From NCBI RefSeq assembly GCF_000428725.1, contig NZ_KE386792.1, forward strand, positions 178,234 through 242,233: a stretch of 64,000 nucleotides of DNA, read 5' to 3'. Under the pieces are notes generated by a model that worked only from the letters and a program-made list of their open reading frames with translations, was not told the origin of the DNA and did not search any database. The translations under genes were made by a program, and so were the position numbers. Within the stretch, counting starts at the first letter, position 1. Each line of letters opens with the position of its first letter. The DNA is from Psychromonas aquimarina ATCC BAA-1526 (GTDB lineage: Bacteria > Pseudomonadota > Gammaproteobacteria > Enterobacterales > Psychromonadaceae). Positions 16,131 to 24,552 of this stretch are shown here, piece after piece.

Positions 16131-18575
16131 ATGCTCTTGAGACCCAAAATTGCACTATCCATTTTACCCGTTATACTGCTGCAGATTATTGTATTGGTTA
16201 TCCCTTCCTTCCTGCTTTATCAGGAGTATTTTGCTGAGCAGATTAAAGAGCATATTAGTGATTCCATCTCTCAAGTAGAAAACACCCTGCAGCTGCAGTT
16301 AAATACAATGCAGGCTAACAGCTTACTATTTTCGCAAAGTGCAATACTTAATCGTTATCTGCGGACTGAAGATGAAATCATACGCTTCAATATTATGCAT
16401 AAAGTGTTAGCAAATCAGTTTGCCTCGTTTATGGATGCCTATCCTGAATATATTGAAATTAGCCTGGTAATGCTGGACGGTTATGAGGAAGTGAGCTTAC
16501 TTAAGAATTCCGGCAGCAACCTTAGTGATGAAGAGCAAGATAATTTATATTTTAAAAACATTGCAAAATCACCACATAATTTCACCATCATTCCACAGAT
16601 CAACCCCGATACAAAACAGTGGGTTTTGGTGTTAGCTCGAAAAGTTTTTCAAAAAAACATCATTGAGCAGTCAACCTCCACTAAAGAGGAACTCAAGGCT
16701 TACCTTATTATTAAAACCAGCTTTGATTTTATCGATAACATCATTACCAGTAATAGCTTGATAGAGCATGGTTTTATGGTGCTGCAGGACACTAAGGGCA
16801 GGCCTATTTTAATCAATGGCGATAAAAAACTCACGAGCAGCTCCCTGTCTGAGTTATTTACAACCATGCCCCGCAACCATGTGCTGCAGCTTACCGACTG
16901 GGCACTGCAGAAAAAAAACTATATTGTCGGGCAAAAGGAGCTATTCAACGGCTTATTCTTCAGCATTGGCTGGTCTAAATCGGAATTAACTCATCTATTA
17001 AAAGAGATGGGCTATACCTCTTTAATCAGTTCTTTTCTGGTGATGCTGGTCAGTGCCGCAACGCTGTTTTGGCTGCTTAATAAACTATTGATTCACCCAA
17101 TTCTTAAGTTAGGTCTTTCTGCCCAAGAAATGGGAGTGAAGGGCGGGCGTTGGTCATTCTATTCAAAATCTCATGACGAACTACACGATCTGGCTAATAC
17201 CATCAAAGATATGGGCATAGGGCTGCTTAGACAAAAACAAAAAGTACATGAAACAGCTTATATTGACAGCCTCACTAAATTACCTAACCGCCGCCAGTTT
17301 ACTGATGCGCTAAATCACCACTATTGTAGATCCAATTATCAAATACCCAATATCGCTTTACTATTTATTGATTTAGACGGGTTTAAAGAGGTCAATGATA
17401 ACTTTGGTCATGTGACTGGGGATCACCTGCTGATGGCCGTCGCCAAACGACTAAAGCATGCACTGCGGGCAGAGGACTATATTAACCCTGGGCGGCATAA
17501 AATTGCGCGTTTAGGGGGGGATGAGTTCACCGTTTTATTAACAGGTACAAATGACCGTCATGCAGCAGAGCATATTGCTAAGCGGATTCTTAAGGTATTA
17601 AGTACCTCCTTTATGATAGCGGAACGGGAATTTTTAATTGGTGCAAGTATTGGCATCGCTATCGCAAAAGAGACGGGAGAAAGCGCTATCGATCTTCTTA
17701 AAAATGCTGATACGGCCATGTATGAAGCTAAAATGATGGGCAAAAATACCTATCGCTTCTTCAGCAAAACAGCCGCTTTAAAATCATTAAAAGCGATGGA
17801 GATAAAAGAAGATCTGCGCCGTGCTATCCATAATAACGAACTGCAGTTGAACTACCAGCCGCAAATCTGCAGCAAAAGCGGAAAAATGGTTGGCTGCGAA
17901 GCCCTCGTACGCTGGCACAAACCCGGTAAGGGCTGGATACCACCAGATGTATTTATCCCTATTGCTGAAGAATCTGGGTTAATTATCTCTCTAGGGCGAT
18001 GGGTAATACTGGAAGCATGTCATCAGGTAAAATTGTGGCAGGCAATGGGCATCCCCGTAGTACCGGTGTGGGTAAACGTATCCTGTGTGCAGCTGGAAAG
18101 AGAAGATATGCATAGCGTCATTATTGACTGCCTAATGGAAACCGGGCTGAGTGCAGAGTTATTAGCAGTGGAAATCACTGAATCCAGTATTATGCAGGGT
18201 GAAGATTCGATTCTTCAACTGCAGAAAATTCAATCTTCCGGTATTCAAATAGCACTGGATGATTTTGGTACAGGATACTCCTCATTAAGCGCATTAAGAG
18301 GGTTACCCATTAACAAACTGAAAATAGATAAAAGTTTTATTACGGATTTAAATAGTGGTGATGACGGTAAAGCAATTGTTTCCGCTATTATTGCCATGGC
18401 ACATCAACTTCATCTACAAGTAGTCGCGGAAGGGGTAGAAACAGCCGAGGAATTCAATTTCCTGAAACAGTATAGTGCAGATATTATTCAGGGCTATTAT
18501 TTCAGTAAACCACTGCTGCCTAATGAGATCAGCGAAAGATTCGCAAAGCATATAAAAATTAAGGCGGCGGGATAA
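16131..18575 (+). CDS. mbaA: Membrane GGDEF-EAL protein (MbaA-like c-di-GMP enzyme)
   Basis: An 814-residue inner-membrane protein that can make and break cyclic di-GMP. ATG 16131 is chosen; a TTG at 16119 would add four residues. The first transmembrane helix is near residues 9-28, a large periplasmic sensor region follows, and the second helix is near 292-316, then a HAMP-like linker. The GGDEF domain has RLGGDEF; the RxxD inhibitory site is not visible. The EAL domain has intact CEALVRW, EITESS, LDDFGTGYSS and VVAEGVE, so the phosphodiesterase should be active. The NspS-like gene lies 32 bases upstream, suggesting that polyamine binding tunes the enzyme balance. Confidence 0.9.
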   Translation: MLLRPKIALSILPVILLQIIVLVIPSFLLYQEYFAEQIKEHISDSISQVENTLQLQLNTMQANSLLFSQSAILNRYLRTEDEIIRFNIMHKVLANQFASFMDAYPEYIEISLVMLDGYEEVSLLKNSGSNLSDEEQDNLYFKNIAKSPHNFTIIPQINPDTKQWVLVLARKVFQKNIIEQSTSTKEELKAYLIIKTSFDFIDNIITSNSLIEHGFMVLQDTKGRPILINGDKKLTSSSLSELFTTMPRNHVLQLTDWALQKKNYIVGQKELFNGLFFSIGWSKSELTHLLKEMGYTSLISSFLVMLVSAATLFWLLNKLLIHPILKLGLSAQEMGVKGGRWSFYSKSHDELHDLANTIKDMGIGLLRQKQKVHETAYIDSLTKLPNRRQFTDALNHHYCRSNYQIPNIALLFIDLDGFKEVNDNFGHVTGDHLLMAVAKRLKHALRAEDYINPGRHKIARLGGDEFTVLLTGTNDRHAAEHIAKRILKVLSTSFMIAEREFLIGASIGIAIAKETGESAIDLLKNADTAMYEAKMMGKNTYRFFSKTAALKSLKAMEIKEDLRRAIHNNELQLNYQPQICSKSGKMVGCEALVRWHKPGKGWIPPDVFIPIAEESGLIISLGRWVILEACHQVKLWQAMGIPVVPVWVNVSCVQLEREDMHSVIIDCLMETGLSAELLAVEITESSIMQGEDSILQLQKIQSSGIQIALDDFGTGYSSLSALRGLPINKLKIDKSFITDLNSGDDGKAIVSAIIAMAHQLHLQVVAEGVETAEEFNFLKQYSADIIQGYYFSKPLLPNEISERFAKHIKIKAAG

Positions 18576-18660
18576 AACACTAGCAAAGAATAAGGAGAAA
18601 CAGCCCAGCCTTTTTCAAGTAAGCCCCGTGGTGTGTATTAGTTCAGACTAGATCGGACAT

Positions 18661-18697
18661 TTCTTCTTGAAATTCAAAACTCAATACCCGGCACCGG
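18661..18697 (+). repeat. Dispersed intergenic repeat, copy D
   Basis: Fourth copy of the ~45-bp family: TTCTTCTTGAAATTCAAAAC, then TCAATACCCGGCACCGG. It lies about 85 bases after the GGDEF-EAL stop. Confidence 0.55.
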
Positions 18698-18752
18698 AAT
18701 TTTACATTCAAACCAAGTTTTTTCGCTCATTTTCGAAAGTATATAAACACCC

Positions 18753-18783
18753 GAATTAAAAACTAAAGACCTGGCACCATCAA
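18753..18783 (+). repeat. Dispersed intergenic repeat, copy E (truncated)
   Basis: Fifth copy, lacking the left part: GAATTAAAAACTAAAGACCT, then GGCACCATC. It directly abuts the duplicated FliA promoter segment that begins at about 18788. Confidence 0.6.
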
Positions 18784-18787
18784 TGCG

Positions 18788-18882
18788 TTAAATAGCTCCA
18801 AAGAACAAAGACTGACTTTGTTATCGGCTTGAAAACAGTAAACTTTAACTATCATTTATTATTAAATGACAACAACTTGACT
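18788..18882 (-). promoter_or_regulatory. Duplicated, orphan sigma-28 promoter region
   Basis: This segment aligns without gaps to 14588-14682 (exact offset 4200; I count 76 of 90 identical bases over 18791-18880). It keeps TAAAGTTT (18847-18840), the 11-base spacer and GCCGATAA (18828-18821). The similarity stops where the start codon of the original gene would be, and no gene follows on the minus strand. Confidence 0.75.
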
Positions 18883-19429
18883 TAAGAGGGTAAGTTAGCG
18901 GCCCCAAAAAGGTTCATGACAGGGATATCGCGGCTTCTCTTTTGTCATATTAATAAAGGTAATGATTTGAAATAGCTTAACGTATGGATCTCCTACCTTT
19001 TATTCTACCTTTTCTGTCTATTCAAGGGATATATACGACATCTCAGTTACAAAATAAGCAGCCGTAAGATAAAACAGCTGGCTCCTGAAATCATTGAAAA
19101 GCACTTTCCTTCAAACAATGCATCTCAATTAAGGTATCTACAATATTTTTGCGCTCACTATCATGTTAGAGACGGGTGATATTCATCGATTTATAAAGTA
19201 GAAAACTAGGCTTCATATTGTCGCTGCTTAGCAGAAATGTTAAAGATCGATTAATATTAATATCAAGATTCGTTTTCGTGGGTTGCGATAGTGAATATTA
19301 CTGAGGAGCCCGGTCAAGGGATACTGCACGCCTGGAGCTGTGCTGGCTCAGTCAGGCAGCGGGCAGCTCTACAGCGACGCATTGAGAGAAAACCACATCA
19401 ACGCAACCGTTTGAAAGGAGAGTGGGACT
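18883..19429. other. Intergenic region without supported gene
   Basis: This stretch of about 550 bases lies between the duplicated promoter and the broken binding-protein gene. Short open frames occur (for example 19291-19515 on the plus strand), but they lack family patterns and the last one overlaps the real start region at 19430. No terminator or clear operator was seen. Confidence 0.4.
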
Positions 19430-20109
19430 ATGAGCTGCAGACGTATTTTTGGAGTTGCTGTAATAGCTTTAGGATTAGCTGCCTATGCCTCCCTTGGGAT
19501 GGGACAACCAGTTAAGAAGGTCAGATTAGTAATTGATCCTTGGTATCCCTGGGTGATTGGGCAGCCAAGCGGAGATAATCCTAGCGGAGGAGTTGGAGTA
19601 GAACTAATCGAAGAATTGTTCAAACGAATCGGAGTGGAGACTGAAATCAATTTGTTTCCTTTTAAACGGGTAATAACCTACCTGGAGGCAGGTAAAGCTG
19701 ACGGAAGCTGGCTTATTACTAAGAATAGCGCACGAGAAAAGTTTGTGATTTTTAGTGACCCTTTGTTTTCCGATTATTATTATTTGTATTATTCAGACAA
19801 GCGTAAAACTCCCTTTGAATGGAATACATGGGAAGATTTGAAACACTATGAAATTGGGCTGACATCTGGATTTGACTACGGAGAAGAGTTGATTTCATCA
19901 TATTAAACCAGTCTGTCAGTAATGCCATGCTGCATAATAATGCTGAATTTAAGGGAAGAGTCCGTTCAGCCTCTAAACCCATCAAGAAGACTGTGTTTTA
20001 TGTTTTATTTTCCAAGAAATCTCCGGCAAAATCTTTAATGCCTCAAGTAAATATTACGATTGAGCAGATGAGGCAAGACGGCAGTATTGAGAAAATTCTA
20101 AACCGCTGA
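19430..20109 (+). pseudogene. Broken periplasmic substrate-binding protein gene (family 3)
   Basis: The first part (19430-19906, 158 residues) has an AGGAGAG ribosome site, a signal peptide ending near LGMG, and a family-3 binding-protein start (VIDPWYPWVI, GVGVELIEELFKRIG). It runs into a stop after FDYGEELISSY. The C-terminal part continues in another frame, from about 19905 to 20109, with AMLHNNAEFKGRVRS, VFYVLFSKKSP and QMRQDGSIEKILNR, a typical end of this family. The two parts total about 225 residues against the usual 260 or so, so roughly 40-50 residues of the second lobe were deleted, with a change of frame. It is therefore a pseudogene rather than two genes. Confidence 0.8.
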
Positions 20110-20429
20110 AAATAAGAGACTCAAAGAAAGAAAATAAAAAAAACGAGATCCCCATTATCTCTTTGAATATAAAGTTAACGCGATTATGCTTTGCTATTTC
20201 AACACCAAAATAAAAATTGGAAAGCTCCCCACTTCGCACTGTGTTGGCTTGAAACAGACATAATCAACTAAATTCACTCCCACCTCAATTTACCAAGCAG
20301 TAAAGAAATACTTGTACATTTACATACAATAAATCCCTATTCCCATAAACAAAAGCTAAGTAACATATCTTTTAACACTGAAGGATCGAATAAAAATAAT
20401 GTTAATTACAACAAAAGGGAATAAGTACA
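20110..20429. other. AT-rich promoter region, no gene
   Basis: This 320-base region is AT-rich and probably contains the promoter of the peptidase lipoprotein gene that starts at 20430. No repeat, terminator or gene is evident. Confidence 0.4.
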
Positions 20430-21914
20430 ATGAAATCGAGAATAACAATAATATATACCTTATTGATAGCTGGTTCCTTGCTCGCTGGCTGCAATAATAA
20501 AAATAATGATAAAACTCCTAGTACTACAACTCCCAGTACTGCAGCTCCCAGCACTACAACTCCTAGTGCTATGACTTATCGTGACACGACTTGTAAAGAT
20601 ATGCTTAACAATTTATCCGTACCGGAAAATGCAGCTTGTGGTTACTTTACCGTTCCAGAAAAACACGCAGTTAATACTCAGCCGGCTTCTAGCAAAACAT
20701 TAGATATTGCCGTATTGAAGCTGACTTCATCCAGCAGCAGTAAGCAGCTGGATCCAGTTGTTTTCCTGCAGGGAGGTCCTGGGGCCTCTGCAATTTCTAG
20801 TATTGAAGCGTTTACTCAATCCCCCGCAAAGTTTTTACTGGCTGATCGAGATGTATATCTAGTCGATCAGCGAGGTACTGGTTACTCCAAACCTGCATTA
20901 ACATGTACAGAGTATCAAGGAGAAGCTGGAACCTTCAAGCAGGTCAAAGCCTGTAAGGAACGCCTGACAAAACAAGGTATTGATTTTACTGCTTATCAGA
21001 GTGTGCAAAGCGCTTATGACTTTATTTCTTTAAGAAAAGTACTCAAGCTTGAAAGCTGGAACCTTTACGGAGTTTCATACGGAACACGATTAGCAGCGAC
21101 CATCATGCGTGAAGATCCGAGTGGTATCAGAAGTGTGATTCTAGATGGTGTCTTTCCTATCGAAGTTAACGGGATATCTGATACTCCCTGGTCAGTTTAT
21201 GCCGCCCTAGACCGAGTTATTGAAAACTGTAGAACATCCTTACAGTGTAATCCCGCAGAGCTAAAACAGACAATAGAGTCAATTATCCTTCGATTACAAA
21301 ATTACGGTCGAGAGCGCGAAGCTGAAGATTTTATAAAATTAGTGCAGAATGCGCTAGGTGAAACAGATCCAGATCTGTTAACTATTATAGAAGCGATCAA
21401 TCAAGATTTAGACTTAATTAAGAAGCTCACTGATGCCAACAAAGATAACGAAAAATTTTACGCCCCAATGGCTCTGTCAATTGTCTGCTCCGAGGAATAT
21501 CCATACCTTAATCAAACAGCTTTAGCAGGTTCAAATAATCAAAACTGGTCAACAACAACACATATATCTGCGGATAAAATCCGTCATATGGGCTTTGATG
21601 AAGACAGCTGTAAAGCGTGGAATATTAAAGCAGCTGATTCTATAGAAACAGAGCCCGTGACGAGTAATTTACCGACACTTATATTGAATGGTGCTAATGA
21701 TCCGCAAACACCGCCGGCCTGGGGACATTTAGCCGCAAAAAATATCCCTTACTCGCAGGTTTTTACCAATCCACATGGTGACCATGGTCAGTTATTCAGT
21801 GAAAATATTCACCGCAGCTGTATTGATAAAGTCATACAGGAGTTTTTAATCTCTCCGACAAAAACGGTGACAACCCGGTGTACCAAGCACATCCCTGAAT
21901 TTTCTTATAATTAA
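20430..21914 (+). CDS. S33-family alpha/beta hydrolase lipoprotein (tripeptidyl aminopeptidase-like)
   Basis: A 494-residue envelope lipoprotein of peptidase family S33, related to secreted tripeptidyl aminopeptidases. The lipobox is LLAGC near residue 21. It is followed by an Asn/Lys stretch and a short tandem repeat of a Pro-Ser-Thr-Thr-Thr type unit (residues ~30-48). The oxyanion region FLQGGPGAS lies near 112. The nucleophile Ser216 is in GVSYGTRLA, the acid is in NGANDPQTPP near 425, and the His is in NPHGDHGQL near 448. The C-terminal part matches the TAP-like domain. The substrate is likely small peptides, but this is inferred from family. It is a single gene, ending at a hairpin. Confidence 0.88.
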   Translation: MKSRITIIYTLLIAGSLLAGCNNKNNDKTPSTTTPSTAAPSTTTPSAMTYRDTTCKDMLNNLSVPENAACGYFTVPEKHAVNTQPASSKTLDIAVLKLTSSSSSKQLDPVVFLQGGPGASAISSIEAFTQSPAKFLLADRDVYLVDQRGTGYSKPALTCTEYQGEAGTFKQVKACKERLTKQGIDFTAYQSVQSAYDFISLRKVLKLESWNLYGVSYGTRLAATIMREDPSGIRSVILDGVFPIEVNGISDTPWSVYAALDRVIENCRTSLQCNPAELKQTIESIILRLQNYGREREAEDFIKLVQNALGETDPDLLTIIEAINQDLDLIKKLTDANKDNEKFYAPMALSIVCSEEYPYLNQTALAGSNNQNWSTTTHISADKIRHMGFDEDSCKAWNIKAADSIETEPVTSNLPTLILNGANDPQTPPAWGHLAAKNIPYSQVFTNPHGDHGQLFSENIHRSCIDKVIQEFLISPTKTVTTRCTKHIPEFSYN

Positions 21915-22022
21915 CCATTCGGGAGCTGGTATTTTGTTTTTTAGGAGTAAATACAATATGTGTATTTACAATCCCGGCAAGCATGAAACAAGCTCTTATA
22001 GGTTTGATTAAATTTGTATTTA

Positions 22023-22056
22023 CCTAAAGTTTACCGGCAGCCTGCCGGTTTTAGGT
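22023..22056 (+). terminator. Hairpin after the S33 peptidase gene (overlaps a FliA-like match)
   Basis: ACCGGCA (22033-22039) and TGCCGGT (22043-22049) form a seven-pair stem with a three-base loop, and CCTAAA and TTTAGG can extend it. It lies about 110 bases beyond the peptidase stop. The same bases contain TAAAGTTT, 11 bases, then GCCGGTTT, a 13 of 16 match to a FliA promoter, so the site may serve either role. Confidence 0.5.
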
Positions 22057-22083
22057 GAATACTTAAACTTAAGGCGATAGAAA

Positions 22084-22512
22084 ATGAATCTCAATATGGG
22101 CTTGATGCATACGCAGCTGCAGATGAACCGTCAGGGTACTCTACAGATTAAACACTCAGCGGCAGCCGAAGAACGGCTCACGAAGTCTGAAACGGATAAA
22201 AAAAACGATAGCGATAAAGAAGATAAGGTCAGCCTTTCTGTTGAAGGTCAGCAGAAACAGGCGGCAGAAGCCAATGCAGCAGAGAAAAAAGGGGCCGGCA
22301 GTGGTGCCGATATGGCTATTGCCTGGATCAAAGAACAGATTGAACAGATCAAAAAAAAGCTAGAAGAGCTGCAGGGTAATGACAGCCCGAAAGCCGAAGA
22401 ACAGCGTAAGATGCTTAATGATCAATTAGCCGTACTCAATGAGGCTCTGCTTAGCGCCTTAGAAAAGAAAGCGGCAGCCGTCAAAAACAGCCAGTCAGCA
22501 ATTGGGGGGTAA
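22084..22512 (+). CDS. FlxA-like coiled-coil protein
   Basis: A 142-residue cytosolic protein with a polar, low-complexity N-terminal half (Lys, Asp, Ala, Glu) and a C-terminal coiled coil (IKEQIEQIKKKLEELQG, then EEQRKMLNDQLAVLNEALLS). This composition and layout resemble the FlxA-like family. In E. coli flxA is a FliA-dependent gene of unknown function. A ribosome site AAGGCG precedes the ATG. A FliA-like promoter match lies about 35 bases upstream, although it coincides with a hairpin. A motility connection is therefore plausible but unproven. There is no signal peptide, and the protein could also be a generic coiled-coil protein. Confidence 0.6.
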   Translation: MNLNMGLMHTQLQMNRQGTLQIKHSAAAEERLTKSETDKKNDSDKEDKVSLSVEGQQKQAAEANAAEKKGAGSGADMAIAWIKEQIEQIKKKLEELQGNDSPKAEEQRKMLNDQLAVLNEALLSALEKKAAAVKNSQSAIGG

Positions 22513-22559
22513 TTACTCTACAGCGCTAAGCAGCTAATTCAGGTACGCATGATTTTAAA

Positions 22560-23528
22560 TTAATTAAAAACATCCTTAAAGAGTGACAGCAGCAGCTCAG
22601 GCTCTACCGCAACTTCTTCCTGCGTTGGCGCGACAGCCTGCCAGCTTCCAGCATTCTCGGCAATAACAAATGAGAAGGGGTAGAGCTCTTCGGTTCCCAT
22701 GCGAATGTCGGTGACAATCAGTTTATTATCTCTGCTGTCAAAACGCAGATAACCACGGCTTATCCACTCGAGCTGTTTAAGATGTGTGGTTTGTAATCCT
22801 TTGATTAATTCTCGATTATGTTTATAGGCATGCCATTGCAGCGGTTGGTCTCTGCCTAATAGTGACAACGCTTCATAATATTTGTCATCATGATAGCTCA
22901 CCACCCGCCACAGCAGGGTATTAAACGGCGTCGGCACAATTAATACCTGACCATTTTCAGCAGTTTCATCATTTTTAATCTGCCTGCTGACAGACCATTG
23001 CGCATATTGTCCAAAGCCTAAATATAAACAGCTTAAAAAGAGTGCTGCTGAATTGATCCGCTGCCATTTTAAAGTGTTGCGGCTAAACCATAAGCCTAAT
23101 ATCGCTATCAGCAGCGGCAGGGTATACAAGGGATCGATAATAAAGATACTGTTCCATGCGATAGGGAGAGTTGATAACGGCCAGAATAGTTGAGTGCCGT
23201 AGGAAGTGAAAGCATCCAGTAACGGGTGGGTAATTAAAGGCAGGAAAATAACCGCAAAGAGAGTGCCTTTATGATCCGCATAGTGAGGCTTAAGCTTAAT
23301 AGTGAGCAGATAAATAATAATAGAGAGTGCAGTTAATACAAACAGCGAGTGACTGAACGAACGATGAAAAACATAGTTTTCCACAACGCCGCCGTAATCA
23401 ACAAACACATCTAAATCAGGCACGGTACCTAATACAGCACCGGCTATCAGCACCTTACGTCCGAAAACTTTACTTCCAGCCGCACCCGCAATACTGGCAC
23501 CTAATGCGAGCTGAGTTAATGAATCCAT
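22560..23528 (-). CDS. Membrane-bound metal-dependent hydrolase family protein (YdjM/DUF457-like)
   Basis: A 322-residue inner-membrane protein of the YdjM/YbcI type. The N-terminus shows the family pattern MDSLTQLALGASIAG, then the metal-ligand motifs VPDLDVFVDYGG and FHRSFSHSLF with conserved Asp and His residues, and THPLLDAFTSYG near residue 110. Four or five transmembrane helices follow to about residue 185. The C-terminal ~130 residues are soluble. The substrate is unknown; no member activity is firmly assigned. It converges on the FlxA-like gene, with 47 bases between stops. Confidence 0.82.
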   Translation of the reverse strand: MDSLTQLALGASIAGAAGSKVFGRKVLIAGAVLGTVPDLDVFVDYGGVVENYVFHRSFSHSLFVLTALSIIIYLLTIKLKPHYADHKGTLFAVIFLPLITHPLLDAFTSYGTQLFWPLSTLPIAWNSIFIIDPLYTLPLLIAILGLWFSRNTLKWQRINSAALFLSCLYLGFGQYAQWSVSRQIKNDETAENGQVLIVPTPFNTLLWRVVSYHDDKYYEALSLLGRDQPLQWHAYKHNRELIKGLQTTHLKQLEWISRGYLRFDSRDNKLIVTDIRMGTEELYPFSFVIAENAGSWQAVAPTQEEVAVEPELLLSLFKDVFN

Positions 23529-23544
23529 GCCCTGATTCCCCTGA

Positions 23545-23870
23545 TATACCTATGATACTTCAAGATGCAAAGTCAGCAAGGCAAATTGTGCCGAGATGCT
23601 AGACATAAAATTGAACCTTTCGAGCGATTAACTACGTTAATCCTCTTTCGGTAGAATTAAAATAAAGACTTTAATTCTTTTATAGTTATTCTACATAGAA
23701 ATTTTATAACAACGCAGATTGGTACAAGCTGCCTTGCCCTGCGGGCGTTAGCTCGAAAACCAGCCCTGCGTTGCAGCAATCGAAAAGTGAATAACAATTA
23801 CCTCATACTGCGCCTTGATCTGGTGTTCGAGCTGGCGCCTGACAAAGTATCTTGAGGTAACATAGGTATA
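23545..23870. repeat. 326-bp palindromic miniature element (MITE-like)
   Basis: The ends are inverted: TATACCTATGATACTTCAAG (23545-23564) on the left, and on the right the complement reads TATACCTATGTTACCTCAAG (23870-23851), 18 of 20 identical. Inside, CAACGCAG and CTGCGTTG form a further stem. There is no coding capacity. This element explains most of the 566 to 781-base gap between the YdjM-like and DUF2061 genes. Confidence 0.7.
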
Positions 23871-24094
23871 AACTTCAATAATAGGTTATAACAAATTATT
23901 TAGACGATTTGTTATAACCTGCCCTTAAAAAAACGAAACCTCGTTTAAAACGGCGGCTTACTGCTGTTACATTGTCACTCACCGGTAAATTTTCCAGCGC
24001 AGAGTGCGGCTTTGCTACTTCAGTCAAAACAATAGCGTACAGGCTCAGCTTTTACTACTTTACCTGCATTTCAGCAGGATGTTTATGCAGATAG

Positions 24095-24313
24095 TTAATT
24101 AACAGGCACAATGCTCGCGCTGTTATTTTCCGCGCTCTGCTTTTTAGATTCAATTTTTTTCCAGACTTTTTCATGAAAGTAAAACACAACGGTATTCACC
24201 GCCGGTTCAATTAGAGCAACCGCCCCGCCGATCACTATGCTGCCGGTTAATAAATAAGTAATCGTAAAAGCTACTGAGAAATGTAATATTGCAAAAGTCA
24301 TTGTCTTTTTCAT
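24095..24313 (-). CDS. DUF2061 small membrane protein
   Basis: A 72-residue membrane protein of the DUF2061 family. The start at 24313 has a GAGGG ribosome site seven bases away; an open frame extends upstream to 24472, but that part crosses the regulatory palindrome and lacks a ribosome site. Two hydrophobic segments (AILHFSVAFTITYLLTG and IVIGGAVALIEPAVNTVVFY) flank a short loop, followed by the family pattern FHEKVWKKIE. Function is unknown. A very good Fur box lies 34 bases upstream, so expression probably rises under iron limitation. The last ~15 residues are polar. Confidence 0.85.
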   Translation of the reverse strand: MKKTMTFAILHFSVAFTITYLLTGSIVIGGAVALIEPAVNTVVFYFHEKVWKKIESKKQSAENNSASIVPVN

Positions 24314-24347
24314 GCTCGAGCCCTCTTTAGTTAATATTAAAAACACA

Positions 24348-24374
24348 CCCAAATGATAGTGATTATCATTTGGG
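24348..24374 (-). promoter_or_regulatory. Fur box upstream of the DUF2061 gene
   Basis: A perfect palindrome with 11-base arms, CCCAAATGATA and TATCATTTGGG, around GTGAT. The centre AATGATAGTGATTATCATT fits the Fur consensus (repeats of GATAAT in both orientations). It lies 34 bases before the DUF2061 start codon, in promoter position. Confidence 0.75.
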
Positions 24375-24552
24375 TTGTAAACACCCGTATAATAAATTTT
24401 TCTTTTTAACGACATCAAGCTGATAATCCCAAGCAACACTGAATAGGAGCATTCTATTGCAATGACAAACACAATCGAATGTAACTATCATTATTTGAGA
24501 TTTATGATTTACCAGTTGCTTTCAAAAAGTAGTCATTAGGAGAACAATATGA

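Noticed and set aside
19291-19515. 74-codon plus-strand open frame
   Set aside because: It overlaps the signal-peptide region of the binding-protein gene in another frame, and its composition is unlike a protein.
24314-24472. Upstream extension of the DUF2061 gene
   Set aside because: It would run through the Fur palindrome and lacks a ribosome site; ATG 24313 has GAGGG.
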